A program made the position numbers and the translations under genes. Under the pieces are notes generated by a model that had not been told where the DNA came from, did not search any database, and saw only the letters and a list, made by a program, of their open reading frames with translations. From Desulfosarcina sp. (lineage in GTDB: Bacteria > Desulfobacterota > Desulfobacteria > Desulfobacterales > Desulfosarcinaceae): a DNA stretch of 42,118 bases. The stretch spans positions 1-42,118 of the forward strand of contig JABZFO010000139.1 in NCBI GenBank assembly GCA_014237405.1, given 5' to 3'. Positions 1 through 6,680 of this stretch are shown one piece after another; the stretch's first letter is position 1; every line of letters begins with the position of its first letter.

Positions 1-140
1 GGTTATATGCCTATTCTGTGGCACTACCTTTGTAAGCTCAGAAAAACCCGCATCAAATGATTACAGGGTCTTACGTGTGAAAAGAGCTCAAAATCCAAAA
101 TAACTGTCAAACTTCAGTCTAACTGTATCTGTTGACTATT

Positions 141-169
141 CGAAGCAAAGCTTCGGGGAATTTAACCCC
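141..169. repeat. small stem-loop with a G/C-tract pairing
   Basis: CGAAGC (141-146) and GCTTCG (150-155) pair around an AAA loop. Directly after, GGGG (155-158) can pair with CCCC (166-169). It lies downstream of the stop of the minus-strand gene at 242-577, so it could act as a 3'-end structure. There is no U-tract for a classical terminator. The rest of 1-240 shows no gene that I can support. Confidence 0.35.
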
Positions 170-186
170 AAGAGATTAAATACTGC

Positions 187-241
187 TTTTCAAAAACGGC
201 ACTGCTTTGCCCGGTCCCTCTCAAGCGCCATGTTCGGTTTC
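187..241 (-). repeat. degenerate repeat, copy 1, at the 3' end of a small gene
   Basis: This stretch begins immediately after the minus-strand stop codon of the 242-577 gene. It resembles 676-735, which lies directly after the brnA stop. The shared core on the minus strand is GAGAGGGACCGGG, followed at similar spacing by a TTTTGAAA block. The placement after two successive small minus-strand genes is like cassette 3'-end sites, but integron attC core sites are not convincing. Confidence 0.4.
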
Positions 242-577
242 CTATTTTTTCAACTGTTTTTCAATTTCCATTTTTAGGGCCTGAAGTTCTTTTAGTTTCT
301 TTTTCAGCTTGGCGATTTCCTTATTGATCTTGCGAAGCTCTGTCTGTTTCTTGACGTTCGACAAACGATCCTTGCCAAGCTCTTCGGCGATGTACTTCTC
401 AAGTTGACTTCTCAAAAGCCTGAGATATGGATTTCCCCATATCACCCCTTCTCGGTATTCAAGTTTACCGGCTCGTATGCCCTTCACAATGAAGTCCCGG
501 CCAACTCCATATTCCTTATTCGCCGTTACATCACTGAGAGTTGCCCCTTTGCGATTCCATTCACCGTATTCCGCCAT
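242..577 (-). CDS. small hypothetical protein with C-terminal coiled coil
   Basis: This encodes 111 residues and I recognise no named family. Residues about 10-60 (SDVTANKEYGVGRDFIVKGI and onward) look like a helix-turn-helix or excisionase-like segment, with a putative recognition region around GVGRDFIVKGIRAGKLEYRE. Residues about 75-111 are a strongly charged Lys/Glu/Leu heptad-like coiled coil (ELRKINKEIAKLKKKLKELQ), suggesting dimerisation. A helix-turn-helix plus coiled-coil layout fits a small DNA-binding accessory protein, but this is inference. The ATG at 577 has only a weak upstream AGGG about 12 bases away, so the start is uncertain. It lies next to a toxin-antitoxin pair transcribed in the same direction, in a repeat-rich stretch that looks like accessory DNA. 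Confidence 0.6.
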   Translation of the reverse strand: MAEYGEWNRKGATLSDVTANKEYGVGRDFIVKGIRAGKLEYREGVIWGNPYLRLLRSQLEKYIAEELGKDRLSNVKKQTELRKINKEIAKLKKKLKELQALKMEIEKQLKK

Positions 578-675
578 ATTTTATCTATTCCCTATGTTAC
601 CGAAACGTTGAATTAAGGGGCCGGGAAACGAGAACCAAAAAAGCGGCTAAGAAAGTATAAAATTCGATTTAAGAA

Positions 676-735
676 TATCTTTCAAAAGTGGCTCGGCTTT
701 TCCCGGTCCCTCTCCAGTGACAGGTTCGCCCGCTT
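676..735 (-). repeat. degenerate repeat, copy 2, at the 3' end of brnA
   Basis: This is the second copy of the approximately 50-nt degenerate repeat seen at 187-241. It starts within a few bases of the brnA stop codon and shares the GAGAGGGACCGGG core and the downstream TTTTGAAA block. Its function is unknown; it could be a transcript 3'-end element or a decayed recombination site. Confidence 0.4.
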
Positions 736-738
736 CCA

Positions 739-993
739 CTATTGAGTCGCTTGGAGTTCCTCTCGAACGACCCGACGAAGGACCTCTTCGAGGGGCTGCT
801 CCTGACGCTCCATGTATGTGCGGAGGGCGTCGTTTAGCATCGACTGGTAGTTGCCCCCACCTTGTTCCTCTACCTTGGAACGGAACCAATCGACAATGTC
901 ACGGTCAAGTCGAATGGTGATCCGAACTTTCTTTCCAGAGGGAGGAAGTGCGGCACCACGTTTACCTTTACTAAAATCATATTTCGCCTTCAT
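739..993 (-). CDS. brnA: BrnA-family antitoxin
   Basis: This is the 84-residue antitoxin of a BrnT/BrnA type II toxin-antitoxin module. The central segment KKVRITIRLDRDIVDWFRSK followed by YQSMLNDALRTYMERQ is the ribbon-helix-helix DNA-binding fold typical of the BrnA family (beta strand, two helices, RLDRDIVDWF signature). The basic N-terminus and helical C-terminus match the family layout and length. It sits directly downstream of brnT; the ATG at 993 lies inside the ancestral brnT reading frame, giving a 17-bp overlap once the brnT frameshift is corrected. In known systems the antitoxin binds the toxin and represses its own promoter. A direct repeat inside the promoter upstream of brnT is a plausible operator. 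The family assignment is confident; activity is unproven because the partner toxin is frameshifted. Confidence 0.85.
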   Translation of the reverse strand: MKAKYDFSKGKRGAALPPSGKKVRITIRLDRDIVDWFRSKVEEQGGGNYQSMLNDALRTYMERQEQPLEEVLRRVVREELQATQ

Positions 994-1242
994 ATTGTTT
1001 CACCTCAAAGCGCACAGCCTTGCGTGCGGAAATGATCCGGATGCTGTCCCCCGCCACGTGTAAACCACCACGAGAATACGGCCGAAGGCGTCTATTCCAA
1101 TGGTGACATAGCGTTGTTCACCGCGCCGGAAATCCTCAAGCGTCACGGCGTTTGGATCTTCGAAGACCGCGAATATATCAGCGAACGAGATGCCGTGTTT
1201 GGACTGATTCTCTTTGGCCTTCGATTTATCCCATTCAAACAT
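977..1242 (-). pseudogene. brnT: BrnT-family toxin, C-terminus frameshifted
   Basis: This is the BrnT ribonuclease toxin gene. The N-terminal part (MFEWDKSKAKENQSKHGISF, then the VFEDPNAVTLED region and VVVYTWRG) matches the family. As read, the frame stops at 1000 after 80 residues with an atypical tail (TASGSFPHARLCALR). Moving one frame after WRG gives DSIRIISARKAVRFE and ends at 977, which is the canonical BrnT C-terminus including the conserved I-I-S-A-R-x-A region, for about 88 residues. The shift falls in a run of five G (plus-strand C at 1048-1052); six G would restore the frame. So this is either a one-base deletion inactivating the toxin or a homopolymer sequencing error. The conserved arginine region of the tail is lost in the frame as written. 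It is cotranscribed with brnA. Confidence 0.75.
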
Positions 1243-1252
1243 AGCACCCTAT

Positions 1253-1281
1253 GAGTATGCACATTCGTATGCACATGTCAA
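1253..1281 (-). promoter_or_regulatory. brnTA promoter with overlapping direct-repeat operator
   Basis: On the minus strand TTGACA (1276-1281) is followed after 16 bases by CATACT (1254-1259), or after 17 by ATACTC. Two copies of the 10-mer GTATGCACAT (plus strand, 1255-1264 and 1267-1276) fill the spacer with a 12-bp period. This is where a BrnA-type ribbon-helix-helix repressor would be expected to bind for autoregulation. The -35 is a perfect match; the -10 is weak. Confidence 0.55.
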
Positions 1282-1290
1282 GTATTCAAT

Positions 1291-1335
1291 GGCTAACGCA
1301 GAGATTGGGCGAAAAGACCGTTTCTGGATGGGCAC
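1291..1335. repeat. right-end fragment of the palindromic MITE-like family
   Basis: This 45-bp stretch ends in GGATGGGCAC like the full copy at 38502-38644. It shares a 21-base identical string (1293-1313) with 29768-29788. The left half of the element is missing. It lies just upstream of the brnTA promoter, in a 250-bp gap before msrAB. Confidence 0.5.
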
Positions 1336-1393
1336 TAAATAGCATTTTGCGGCCCCTAGGCCACGAAAGATTCTCTCCCCTCCCCTTGAAAAT

Positions 1394-1422
1394 CTTTACC
1401 CAATCTTTACCTTAACCTTACA
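1394..1422 (+). promoter_or_regulatory. three direct repeats with 11-bp phasing upstream of msrAB
   Basis: CTTTACC occurs at 1394-1400 and 1405-1411, and a 5-of-7 match (CCTTACA) at 1416-1422. The exact 11-bp period places the sites on one face of the helix, the arrangement bound by OmpR/PhoB-family response regulators. The next gene downstream is the exported MsrA-MsrB fusion, so a two-component oxidative-stress response is a reasonable inference. No matching core promoter is clear. Confidence 0.45.
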
Positions 1423-1492
1423 CAGCCCTTAACCGGGTGTCTTTGTCTGTCCATGAACACTTTAAAACGGACAGGTTAACAGGAGGTGTGTA

Positions 1493-2590
1493 ATGAAAAA
1501 CACGATTATTACCGTACTGGTTATGGCCGCGGTCTTTTTGGGCTACCAGCAGGTCAGAAGCATGGACGATAAAATGGAGAAACTAATGGATAAAATGGCT
1601 GAACACACACAATCGGCCGTCTTTGCCGGCGGCTGTTTTTGGTGCACGGAATCGGATTTTGAAAAAGTGGACGGTGTAATTGAAGCCGTGTCTGGCTACA
1701 CCGGCGGCCGGATGGAGAACCCCACCTACAAGCAGGTATCTGCCGGCGGTACCGACCACGTGGAAGCCATCAAGGTGGCCTACGACCCTGCCAAGGTCTC
1801 TTACGACCAGCTTTTGGACATCTTCTGGCGCCACGTGGACCCCACCGATGCCGGTGGCCAGTTCGTCGACCGGGGGGATCAGTACCGCAGTGCCATTTTC
1901 TACGCCAACGATAAAGAGCGGCAGATGGCCGAGGCCTCAAAGAAAGCGCTGAACGCTTCCGGCCGCTTCGAACGGCCGGTTGTAACCGAAATCCTTCCCT
2001 TGGGCCCTTTTTATGAGGCGGAGGACTATCACCAGGACTATCACAAAAAAAATCCGCTTCGATACAACTGGTACCGATCCGGCTCCGGCCGAGACCGTTT
2101 TCTGGAGATGACCTGGGCTGGCGAGGAGACGGAAATGGAAAAAAAGGTGGAGGTCGACATCCCGACCGATGATCAGCTCAAGCAGACGCTCACCCCGCTA
2201 CAGTACCTCGTGGCCCGCGAAAGCGGCACCGAACCGCCATTCAACAACGAATACTGGGACAACCACGTACCGGGCATCTATGTGGACGTGGTATCCGGCG
2301 AGCCCCTGTTCAGCTCCACGGACAAGTTCGATTCGGGAACGGGGTGGCCCAGCTTCACCCGCCCGCTGCAGCCGGACAACGTGGTCGAAAAAAAAGATAC
2401 GGGTTATTTCATGGTGCGCACCGAAGTTCGCAGCAAACATGCCGACTCCCATCTGGGGCATGTATTCAGCGACGGCCCAAAACCCACGGGACTGCGCTAC
2501 TGCATCAACTCGGCCTCCATGAAATTCATCCCCGCCGACCAGCTGGAAGAAGCGGGATATGGCGGCTACCGGAGCCTTTTCGAAAAATAG
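1493..2590 (+). CDS. msrAB: exported peptide methionine sulfoxide reductase MsrA-MsrB fusion
   Basis: This 365-residue protein repairs oxidised methionine in proteins. Residues 1-23 form a hydrophobic signal peptide or anchor ([15 protein letters not shown]), followed by a short charged linker. MsrA spans about 42-200 with the catalytic motif GCFWC at 47-51 (Cys48) and the conserved EAVSGYTGG. MsrB spans about 225-365 with [22 protein letters not shown] and RYCINSAS, whose catalytic Cys is 337. The two domains together reduce S and R sulfoxides, as in known MsrAB fusions such as the PilB/MsrAB type. The signal segment places the activity in the periplasm or at the inner membrane; the electron donor is not encoded nearby. 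AGGAGG at 1481-1486 precedes the ATG at 1493 by 6 bases. An 11-bp-phased repeat upstream suggests response-regulator control. The MsrB domain lacks the structural CxxC zinc pairs found in some family members. Confidence 0.93.
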   Translation: MKNTIITVLVMAAVFLGYQQVRSMDDKMEKLMDKMAEHTQSAVFAGGCFWCTESDFEKVDGVIEAVSGYTGGRMENPTYKQVSAGGTDHVEAIKVAYDPAKVSYDQLLDIFWRHVDPTDAGGQFVDRGDQYRSAIFYANDKERQMAEASKKALNASGRFERPVVTEILPLGPFYEAEDYHQDYHKKNPLRYNWYRSGSGRDRFLEMTWAGEETEMEKKVEVDIPTDDQLKQTLTPLQYLVARESGTEPPFNNEYWDNHVPGIYVDVVSGEPLFSSTDKFDSGTGWPSFTRPLQPDNVVEKKDTGYFMVRTEVRSKHADSHLGHVFSDGPKPTGLRYCINSASMKFIPADQLEEAGYGGYRSLFEK

Positions 2591-2606
2591 AATAAAGTTT
2601 ACGGTC

Positions 2607-3311
2607 CTATATATAGGTGATCAGGTCCGGATCGTTTTGGGCCTCCAGGTGCGCCACGCAGTTGAAGAGTACCAACCACAATTGTTCTTGATCATGGCGC
2701 AGCACGGTAATGGACGTGTTTCGCAGTTCCCACCCCAGCCGGATCGTATGCTCCCTGGAGGTATCCAGGGTTTGGCGAAGCGCCACGGCTGTTGGCCCGC
2801 CGGAGGTAAACACCACCACCTTTTTATTATCCCCCACCTTGCGCACCAGGTTGTCGATGGCACCGCCGATCCGATCCTTGAACTGCTGCACCAGACGCAT
2901 ACGCACCGTTTCATCCCCGGGCATCATTTCCGTTTTTTCGGCGATGTCGAAGATCCGTCGGATAGCGCCATGGTCGGTATGGATCTGCTTCATCTGCTCG
3001 GACAGCGTGGGGTCTTCCTGAATCACCGCGTAGAGGTGGTTCATCATCTGGTCAGAGCTGTCGAGCTCGTTAAAATCCGCGTCTATAATAATATTTAGTG
3101 GCCCGTCGCCATTCACCTGGTTCATGGCGATGGTGGCCGTCTGCACATGCCGCCTCAGCGCGCCGGAGTAGACGGCATCGAACCGGATGCCGTTTTTATA
3201 AAAATGCATGCCTAAAAGCTCCGCCTGCCGTTCGCCAAGGAGCGACAGACGATCGTACGCCGGCTGGCCGAACGACGCCTGGCCGTGCCGAATAAGGTAT
3301 ATTTCAATCAT
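2607..3311 (-). CDS. histidine phosphatase family protein
   Basis: This 234-residue cytosolic protein belongs to the histidine phosphatase (phosphoglycerate mutase-like) superfamily. The N-terminal IYLIRHGQAS places the phospho-accepting His at residue 9 in the RHG motif, followed by LSLLGERQAELLG, the usual second signature. VYSGALRRHVQTATIAM matches the conserved ysSpLxRaxqTA region. A later TSGGPTAVALRQTL segment is in the place of the family's second catalytic His region (usually SHGG or THGG), but the His there appears replaced by Ser (FTSGG). That could lower phosphatase activity. The substrate cannot be read from sequence. The ATG at 3311 has GAGGG about 8 bases upstream. It converges on msrAB with only 16 bases between them and has no clear functional partner. 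Confidence 0.85.
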   Translation of the reverse strand: MIEIYLIRHGQASFGQPAYDRLSLLGERQAELLGMHFYKNGIRFDAVYSGALRRHVQTATIAMNQVNGDGPLNIIIDADFNELDSSDQMMNHLYAVIQEDPTLSEQMKQIHTDHGAIRRIFDIAEKTEMMPGDETVRMRLVQQFKDRIGGAIDNLVRKVGDNKKVVVFTSGGPTAVALRQTLDTSREHTIRLGWELRNTSITVLRHDQEQLWLVLFNCVAHLEAQNDPDLITYI

Positions 3312-3396
3312 CTGGATACCCTCTTTTTTAAATCTTGGAAATTTATCCTAACCCGATCGGGATCGTCAAGAAAAATGAACGGATATTCATTTTTCC

Positions 3397-3425
3397 TTGT
3401 ACATCCCGTAGATGGGAAGTAGAAT
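3397..3425 (+). promoter_or_regulatory. candidate sigma-70 promoter ahead of the AOR locus
   Basis: TTGTAC (3397-3402), a 17-base spacer and TAGAAT (3420-3425) lie in the 164-base gap after the divergent phosphatase start. It would give a leader of nearly 200 bases before the AOR start. No Moco/Tuco riboswitch-like fold was recognised in that leader. Confidence 0.35.
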
Positions 3426-3475
3426 GGCACCGATTCGTAACTACCACACAAAGCATCCCAAGGACTATACAAGAT

Positions 3476-3607
3476 ATGTCATCTATCGTTGCGGTTGTTC
3501 GCTATCAGGCACCCCTGGAATCCGTAAAACAGGCTGTGAATATAATTCGAAACATTTGGAGCCCTACCGCTGCTTATGAAATCGACATCACCAGTTCAAA
3601 CAGTTGA
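3476..3607 (+). pseudogene. probable 5' remnant of a DUF362-type gene
   Basis: An ATG at 3476 opens a 43-codon frame whose first residues (SSIVAVVRYQAPLESVKQAV) resemble the usual N-terminus of DUF362 proteins, iron-sulfur-associated proteins of anaerobes that begin with a V-x-x-V-R-Y-x-x-P-x-E-S-V-x-x-A-V pattern. After about 25 residues the resemblance ends and the frame stops inside the start region of the AOR gene. I read it as the leftover front end of a deleted gene whose promoter and leader may now serve the AOR. It could also be a short leader peptide or chance. An AAGGA lies about 12 bases upstream. Confidence 0.35.
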
Positions 3608-3623
3608 ACAGGAGATCAGCCGC

Positions 3624-5546
3624 ATGGCAAGCCGATTCGACGGATATATGGGGAAAATACTGGATATTAACCTCTCCACGGAGACCATCGGTGAGTATCC
3701 CGTTTCCGACAAAGACCGGGAGCGATTCCTCGGCGGCCGGTTTCTCTCCACCAAGATCATGTGGGATGAACTCAAGCCGGGTATCGATCCCCTTTCAGAT
3801 GATAACATTCTGATCATCATGACTTCACCCCTTACCGGCACCGGCGCCCCGTCCACCAGCCGCTATGACATCTCCGCAAAAAGCCCGCTCACCGGTGCCG
3901 TGGGCCACTCCAACAGCGGCGGCAACTTCGGTATCCGGCTCAAACGGGCCGGCTGGGACGGAATGGTCGTTCGCGGCAGGGCGACCGCGCCGGTCTATAT
4001 AGAAGTGGATGAGGATCGGGTGAGTATTCACAGTGCCAAGGAGATCTGGGGGCTGGACACCCAGGCGGCCCAGACGGCCATGGGAAGGGGCGGCACCCTT
4101 GCCATCGGTCAGGCCGGCGAAAATCTGGTAAAATTTGCCACCGCGGTTTCCCAGGAGCGAAGCCACGGTCGCACCGGCATGGGAGCCGTTATGGGGTCCA
4201 AAAATTTAAAGGGCATCATCGCGCGGGGTAAATCTAAAATCCCCATCCGGGATAAAGAACGCTTTAAAAAAACCGTCAGAAAATGGACGAAGATGCTCCA
4301 GGGGCACCCGGCCACCGGCGAGGCGGCACCGCGATACGGCACCGCCGTCTTCCTTACCGCCCTGTCCGCGGGCAACGCCCTGCCCACCAAGAACTTCTCC
4401 CGCGGCACCTATGAAAAGGCCGACAAGATTTCCGGCCAGCGGCTCGCAGAGGAATACCTGGTGAAAAACGACGGCTGCGTCTCCTGCCCGATCCGATGCG
4501 GCCGTGTGGTGGAACTGGACGGAAAGCATGTCAAGGGGCCGGAGTACGAAATACTCTGTCTCATGGGCTCCAACCTGCTGATAAACGATATGGAGGCCAT
4601 TATCCGGTGGAACCACAAATTGGATCTTCTGGGGATGGACACCATTACCGTGGGTAACGTACTGGGATTTGCCGCCGAACTGGGTGAGAAAGGCATGTGG
4701 GACAGCGGCATCCAGTTCGGCAAAAAGGAGAACATCTCCGGCATTCTTGAGGACATCGCCCATCGTCGGGGCATCGGCGCCGACCTGGCTGAAGGGGTGA
4801 GGTTCCTCTCGGATAAGTACGGCGGGCAGGACTTTGCCGCCCATGTCAAGGGATTGGAGATCGCCGCTTACGAACCCCGCGCCTCGGTGGGACACGGACT
4901 GGGCTACGCCACGGCCAGCCGCGGCGCCTGCCACCTGGACGGCGGCTATCTGATCTACCTGGAGGTAACCGGGCCGGTCACCCTCAACCCGCTGCACCTG
5001 CGCTCCAAACCCGGCTGGGTGATATTGAACCAGAACCTGCTGGCCGCCATCAGCGCCGGCGGCAACTGCCTGTTCACCTCCTGGACCTTTATTCCCAAAA
5101 TCGCCTTTACCCTCTCCAGCTACCGATGGGTGGCCAAAACCATCACCTGGTTGATGACCCTCTCCTGGCCTGTGGTGGATGCCCTGTTGAAGGTTCCGCC
5201 CGTTTTCATGAAATTTCACGTCCCCCTGCTGCCCCACTCCAGGGCACTGAAAATGGCCACGGGCATGAAAATGGATTTCGGCCGGTTTTCACAGGTCGGG
5301 GAAAGGGGCTATACACTGGAACGGCTGTTTAACCTGCGCGAGGGCATTGGAAAAGAGTCGGACACCCTGCCCAAGCGGTTCACCGACGAATCCTTGCAGG
5401 GCGCAAAGAAAATGTCGGTAGTCCCCATCTCCCAGATGCTGCCCAAATACTATAGGCTCAGGCACTGGGATGCCGACGGGTTCCCTAAAAAGAAAACCCT
5501 GAAGAAATTGGACTTGGACTTCGTTGATCTGGATAGCCTCAAATAG
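3624..5546 (+). CDS. aor: aldehyde:ferredoxin oxidoreductase (tungsten/molybdopterin AOR family)
   Basis: This 640-residue cytosolic enzyme of the AOR family oxidises aldehydes to carboxylates with ferredoxin as acceptor, using a bis-pterin W or Mo cofactor and one [4Fe-4S] cluster. N-terminal features are GYMGKILDINLS, ERFLGGRFLSTKIMWDEL and the TGAPSTSRYDISAKSPLTGA cofactor region. The cluster ligands are C-x2-C-x3-C in DGCVSCPIRC plus a distal Cys in GGNCLFT. GPEYEILCLMGSN, LLGMDTITVGN and EPRASVGHGLGYATASRGAC are further family motifs, and the end (YTLERLFNLREG, DTLPKRF, YYRLRHWDADG) is typical. I chose ATG 3624 because AGGAG (3610-3614) lies 9 bases upstream and the protein then begins as homologues do; an in-frame ATG at 3576 lacks a site. 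A hydrophobic stretch near residues 490-535 is unusual. No ferredoxin or MoaD gene is adjacent, so the substrate is unknown. Confidence 0.9.
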   Translation: MASRFDGYMGKILDINLSTETIGEYPVSDKDRERFLGGRFLSTKIMWDELKPGIDPLSDDNILIIMTSPLTGTGAPSTSRYDISAKSPLTGAVGHSNSGGNFGIRLKRAGWDGMVVRGRATAPVYIEVDEDRVSIHSAKEIWGLDTQAAQTAMGRGGTLAIGQAGENLVKFATAVSQERSHGRTGMGAVMGSKNLKGIIARGKSKIPIRDKERFKKTVRKWTKMLQGHPATGEAAPRYGTAVFLTALSAGNALPTKNFSRGTYEKADKISGQRLAEEYLVKNDGCVSCPIRCGRVVELDGKHVKGPEYEILCLMGSNLLINDMEAIIRWNHKLDLLGMDTITVGNVLGFAAELGEKGMWDSGIQFGKKENISGILEDIAHRRGIGADLAEGVRFLSDKYGGQDFAAHVKGLEIAAYEPRASVGHGLGYATASRGACHLDGGYLIYLEVTGPVTLNPLHLRSKPGWVILNQNLLAAISAGGNCLFTSWTFIPKIAFTLSSYRWVAKTITWLMTLSWPVVDALLKVPPVFMKFHVPLLPHSRALKMATGMKMDFGRFSQVGERGYTLERLFNLREGIGKESDTLPKRFTDESLQGAKKMSVVPISQMLPKYYRLRHWDADGFPKKKTLKKLDLDFVDLDSLK

Positions 5547-5607
5547 GAACACTCAGGATTCAGGAACTTGCCGGAAGCATCCAGGACTCCCGACAAGTTC
5601 GCCCTAT

Positions 5608-6012
5608 TTAACCGGCTTGAACCGTTATGCACCTCGGCACTGCCTTTTCCACCTTGGGCAAGGTGAGCCGCAACACCCCGTCGCTGAGCTTCGCATCGAT
5701 CTTTTCCTGAGCGATGACTTCGGAGAGGGCGAACTGGCGGTAGTATCGTCCGGTTTCATATTCCACGTAGACCTTCTCCCCGGGTGTCCCCACGTCCGGG
5801 CTCACATCTCCAGTCAGTGTCAGGGTGTCGTCCCGAAGATCCACATTCAGGTCACCAGCCTTCATACCGGGCATATCCACCAGCAGCGTGATCGCCTTTT
5901 CCGTTTCAAAAATATCCACGTTGGGCGCAAATACCGGGCCCGGCTTAGTCAGCTCGGCAGGTGAGGCCACTTCTTGTTTTTCTCTGACTTTCAGTTCTTT
6001 GGTGTCTGTCAT
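5608..6012 (-). CDS. small heat-shock protein, Hsp20 family (second gene of pair)
   Basis: This 134-residue ATP-independent holdase chaperone carries one alpha-crystallin domain at about residues 28-125. Signatures are VDIFETEKAITLLVDMPGMK (strand 2-3 region), LTLTGDVS and the C-terminal DGVLRLTLPKVEKA, the conserved G-V-L-x-x-x-x-P block. The N-terminal arm is short and charged, and the C-terminus lacks a clear I-x-I motif (ends RCITVQAG). AGGAGG lies 8 bases before the ATG at 6012. It is 27 bases downstream of a second hsp20 gene on the same strand and almost certainly shares its transcript. Paired class-divergent Hsp20s of this kind are common in Desulfobacterota. It converges on the AOR gene with a 61-base gap and no strong terminator. 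Confidence 0.93.
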   Translation of the reverse strand: MTDTKELKVREKQEVASPAELTKPGPVFAPNVDIFETEKAITLLVDMPGMKAGDLNVDLRDDTLTLTGDVSPDVGTPGEKVYVEYETGRYYRQFALSEVIAQEKIDAKLSDGVLRLTLPKVEKAVPRCITVQAG

Positions 6013-6039
6013 GATCCGTTCCTCCTTTCTTTGTATGCG

Positions 6040-6498
6040 TTACTGAATCGCAACCTGCCTGGGCCTGGCCTTTTCCGCCTTGGGGATGGTCACGGTCAGT
6101 ACGCCGTCCACCAGCCTGGCCTTGACGTTGTCCGGATCGATATCGCCAGACAGGGCAACGGCCCGTGAAAAGCGTCCGGCTTCACGCTCCCGGCGGTGAT
6201 ACCGGGCACCTGCCGCCTCTTCAGAAATCTTGCGTTCTCCAGAAAGGGTCAGCTGGTTGGCAGTCGCATTGATATCCAGATCCGCTGACTTCACGCCGGG
6301 CAGTTCCGCACTGATGTAATAGCTATCTGCATCTTCCGTGATGTTGATAGCCGGAAACACACCGGCTCCTTCACGGGCGAGGGGCCCGTCACCAAAGGCG
6401 TTAATAAAACGTTCCATTTGACGCCGCATTCCCTCCAGGTCTGAAAAGGGAGCACCGAATCGCCGCCTGGGGACACCGAAAAGCGTTCTGTAGATCAT
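6040..6498 (-). CDS. small heat-shock protein, Hsp20 family (first gene of pair)
   Basis: This 152-residue Hsp20 chaperone binds unfolding proteins and keeps them soluble. The N-terminal arm (YRTLFGVPRRRFGAPFSDLE) has an amphipathic, Arg/Phe-rich look, followed by an alpha-crystallin domain at about 48-150. Conserved blocks are PAINITEDADSYYISAELPG, LTLSGERK and VDGVLTVTIPKAEKARPRQV; the tail ends QVAIQ. The start is taken as ATG 6498 because AAGGAGG (6506-6512) is 7 bases upstream; a TTG at 6504 would overlap the site too closely. It is the promoter-proximal gene of a two-gene operon. The upstream region holds a TTGACA/TATTGT promoter buried in a palindrome shared with a divergent ribbon-helix-helix-like gene, suggesting repressor control rather than simple heat-shock sigma control. 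Confidence 0.93.
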   Translation of the reverse strand: MIYRTLFGVPRRRFGAPFSDLEGMRRQMERFINAFGDGPLAREGAGVFPAINITEDADSYYISAELPGVKSADLDINATANQLTLSGERKISEEAAGARYHRREREAGRFSRAVALSGDIDPDNVKARLVDGVLTVTIPKAEKARPRQVAIQ

Positions 6499-6527
6499 TG
6501 TCAAACCTCCTTATTGTTATGGGGCAT

Positions 6528-6543
6528 GAACGCAATAGCGTTC
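6528..6543 (-). promoter_or_regulatory. perfect hairpin in the hsp20 leader
   Basis: GAACGC (6528-6533) and GCGTTC (6538-6543) pair perfectly around AATA. It lies in the roughly 64-base 5' leader of the hsp20 transcript, upstream of the ribosome site. On the minus strand it is followed by CCCCATAA, which resembles a sigma-32 -10, but no good -35 stands at the right distance. It may be an mRNA stability or operator element. Confidence 0.35.
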
Positions 6544-6567
6544 TTAATCGCCCGTCTGTTTTGCCCA

Positions 6568-6603
6568 AACAATATTAATAATTTTGACGTTGTCAATATT
6601 GTT
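6568..6603. promoter_or_regulatory. nested palindromic operator with divergent promoters
   Basis: Outer arms AACAATATT (6568-6576) and AATATTGTT (6595-6603) are perfect inverted repeats. They enclose TTGAC-GTT-GTCAA (6584-6596), a second palindrome that touches the right outer arm. On the minus strand TTGACA (6591-6596) and TATTGT (6569-6574), 16 bases apart, form the likely hsp20 promoter. On the plus strand TTGACG (6584-6589) with TATTTT (6608-6613) could serve the divergent gene at 6681. One regulator binding here would control both directions. Confidence 0.55.
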
Positions 6604-6680
6604 GGCATATTTTTTCTTGCATTATTTTTTAACTGTAGTAAAAATAGGTAATATATCTAAGCAACACATGGAGATCGAAT

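Noticed and set aside
116-241. Integron attC site after the first small gene
   Set aside because: GTTAGAC is present at 116-122 on the minus strand, but the opposite RYYYAAC core and the paired arms are poor; no integrase in the window.
3426-3623. Moco/Tuco riboswitch in the AOR leader
   Set aside because: No matching conserved stem pattern was recognised, and part of the leader looks like decayed coding sequence.
4206-5237. Long minus-strand open frame inside the AOR gene
   Set aside because: It mirrors the codons of a clear AOR gene, has low-complexity Gly/Gln/His composition and no ribosome site or family; GC-rich shadow.
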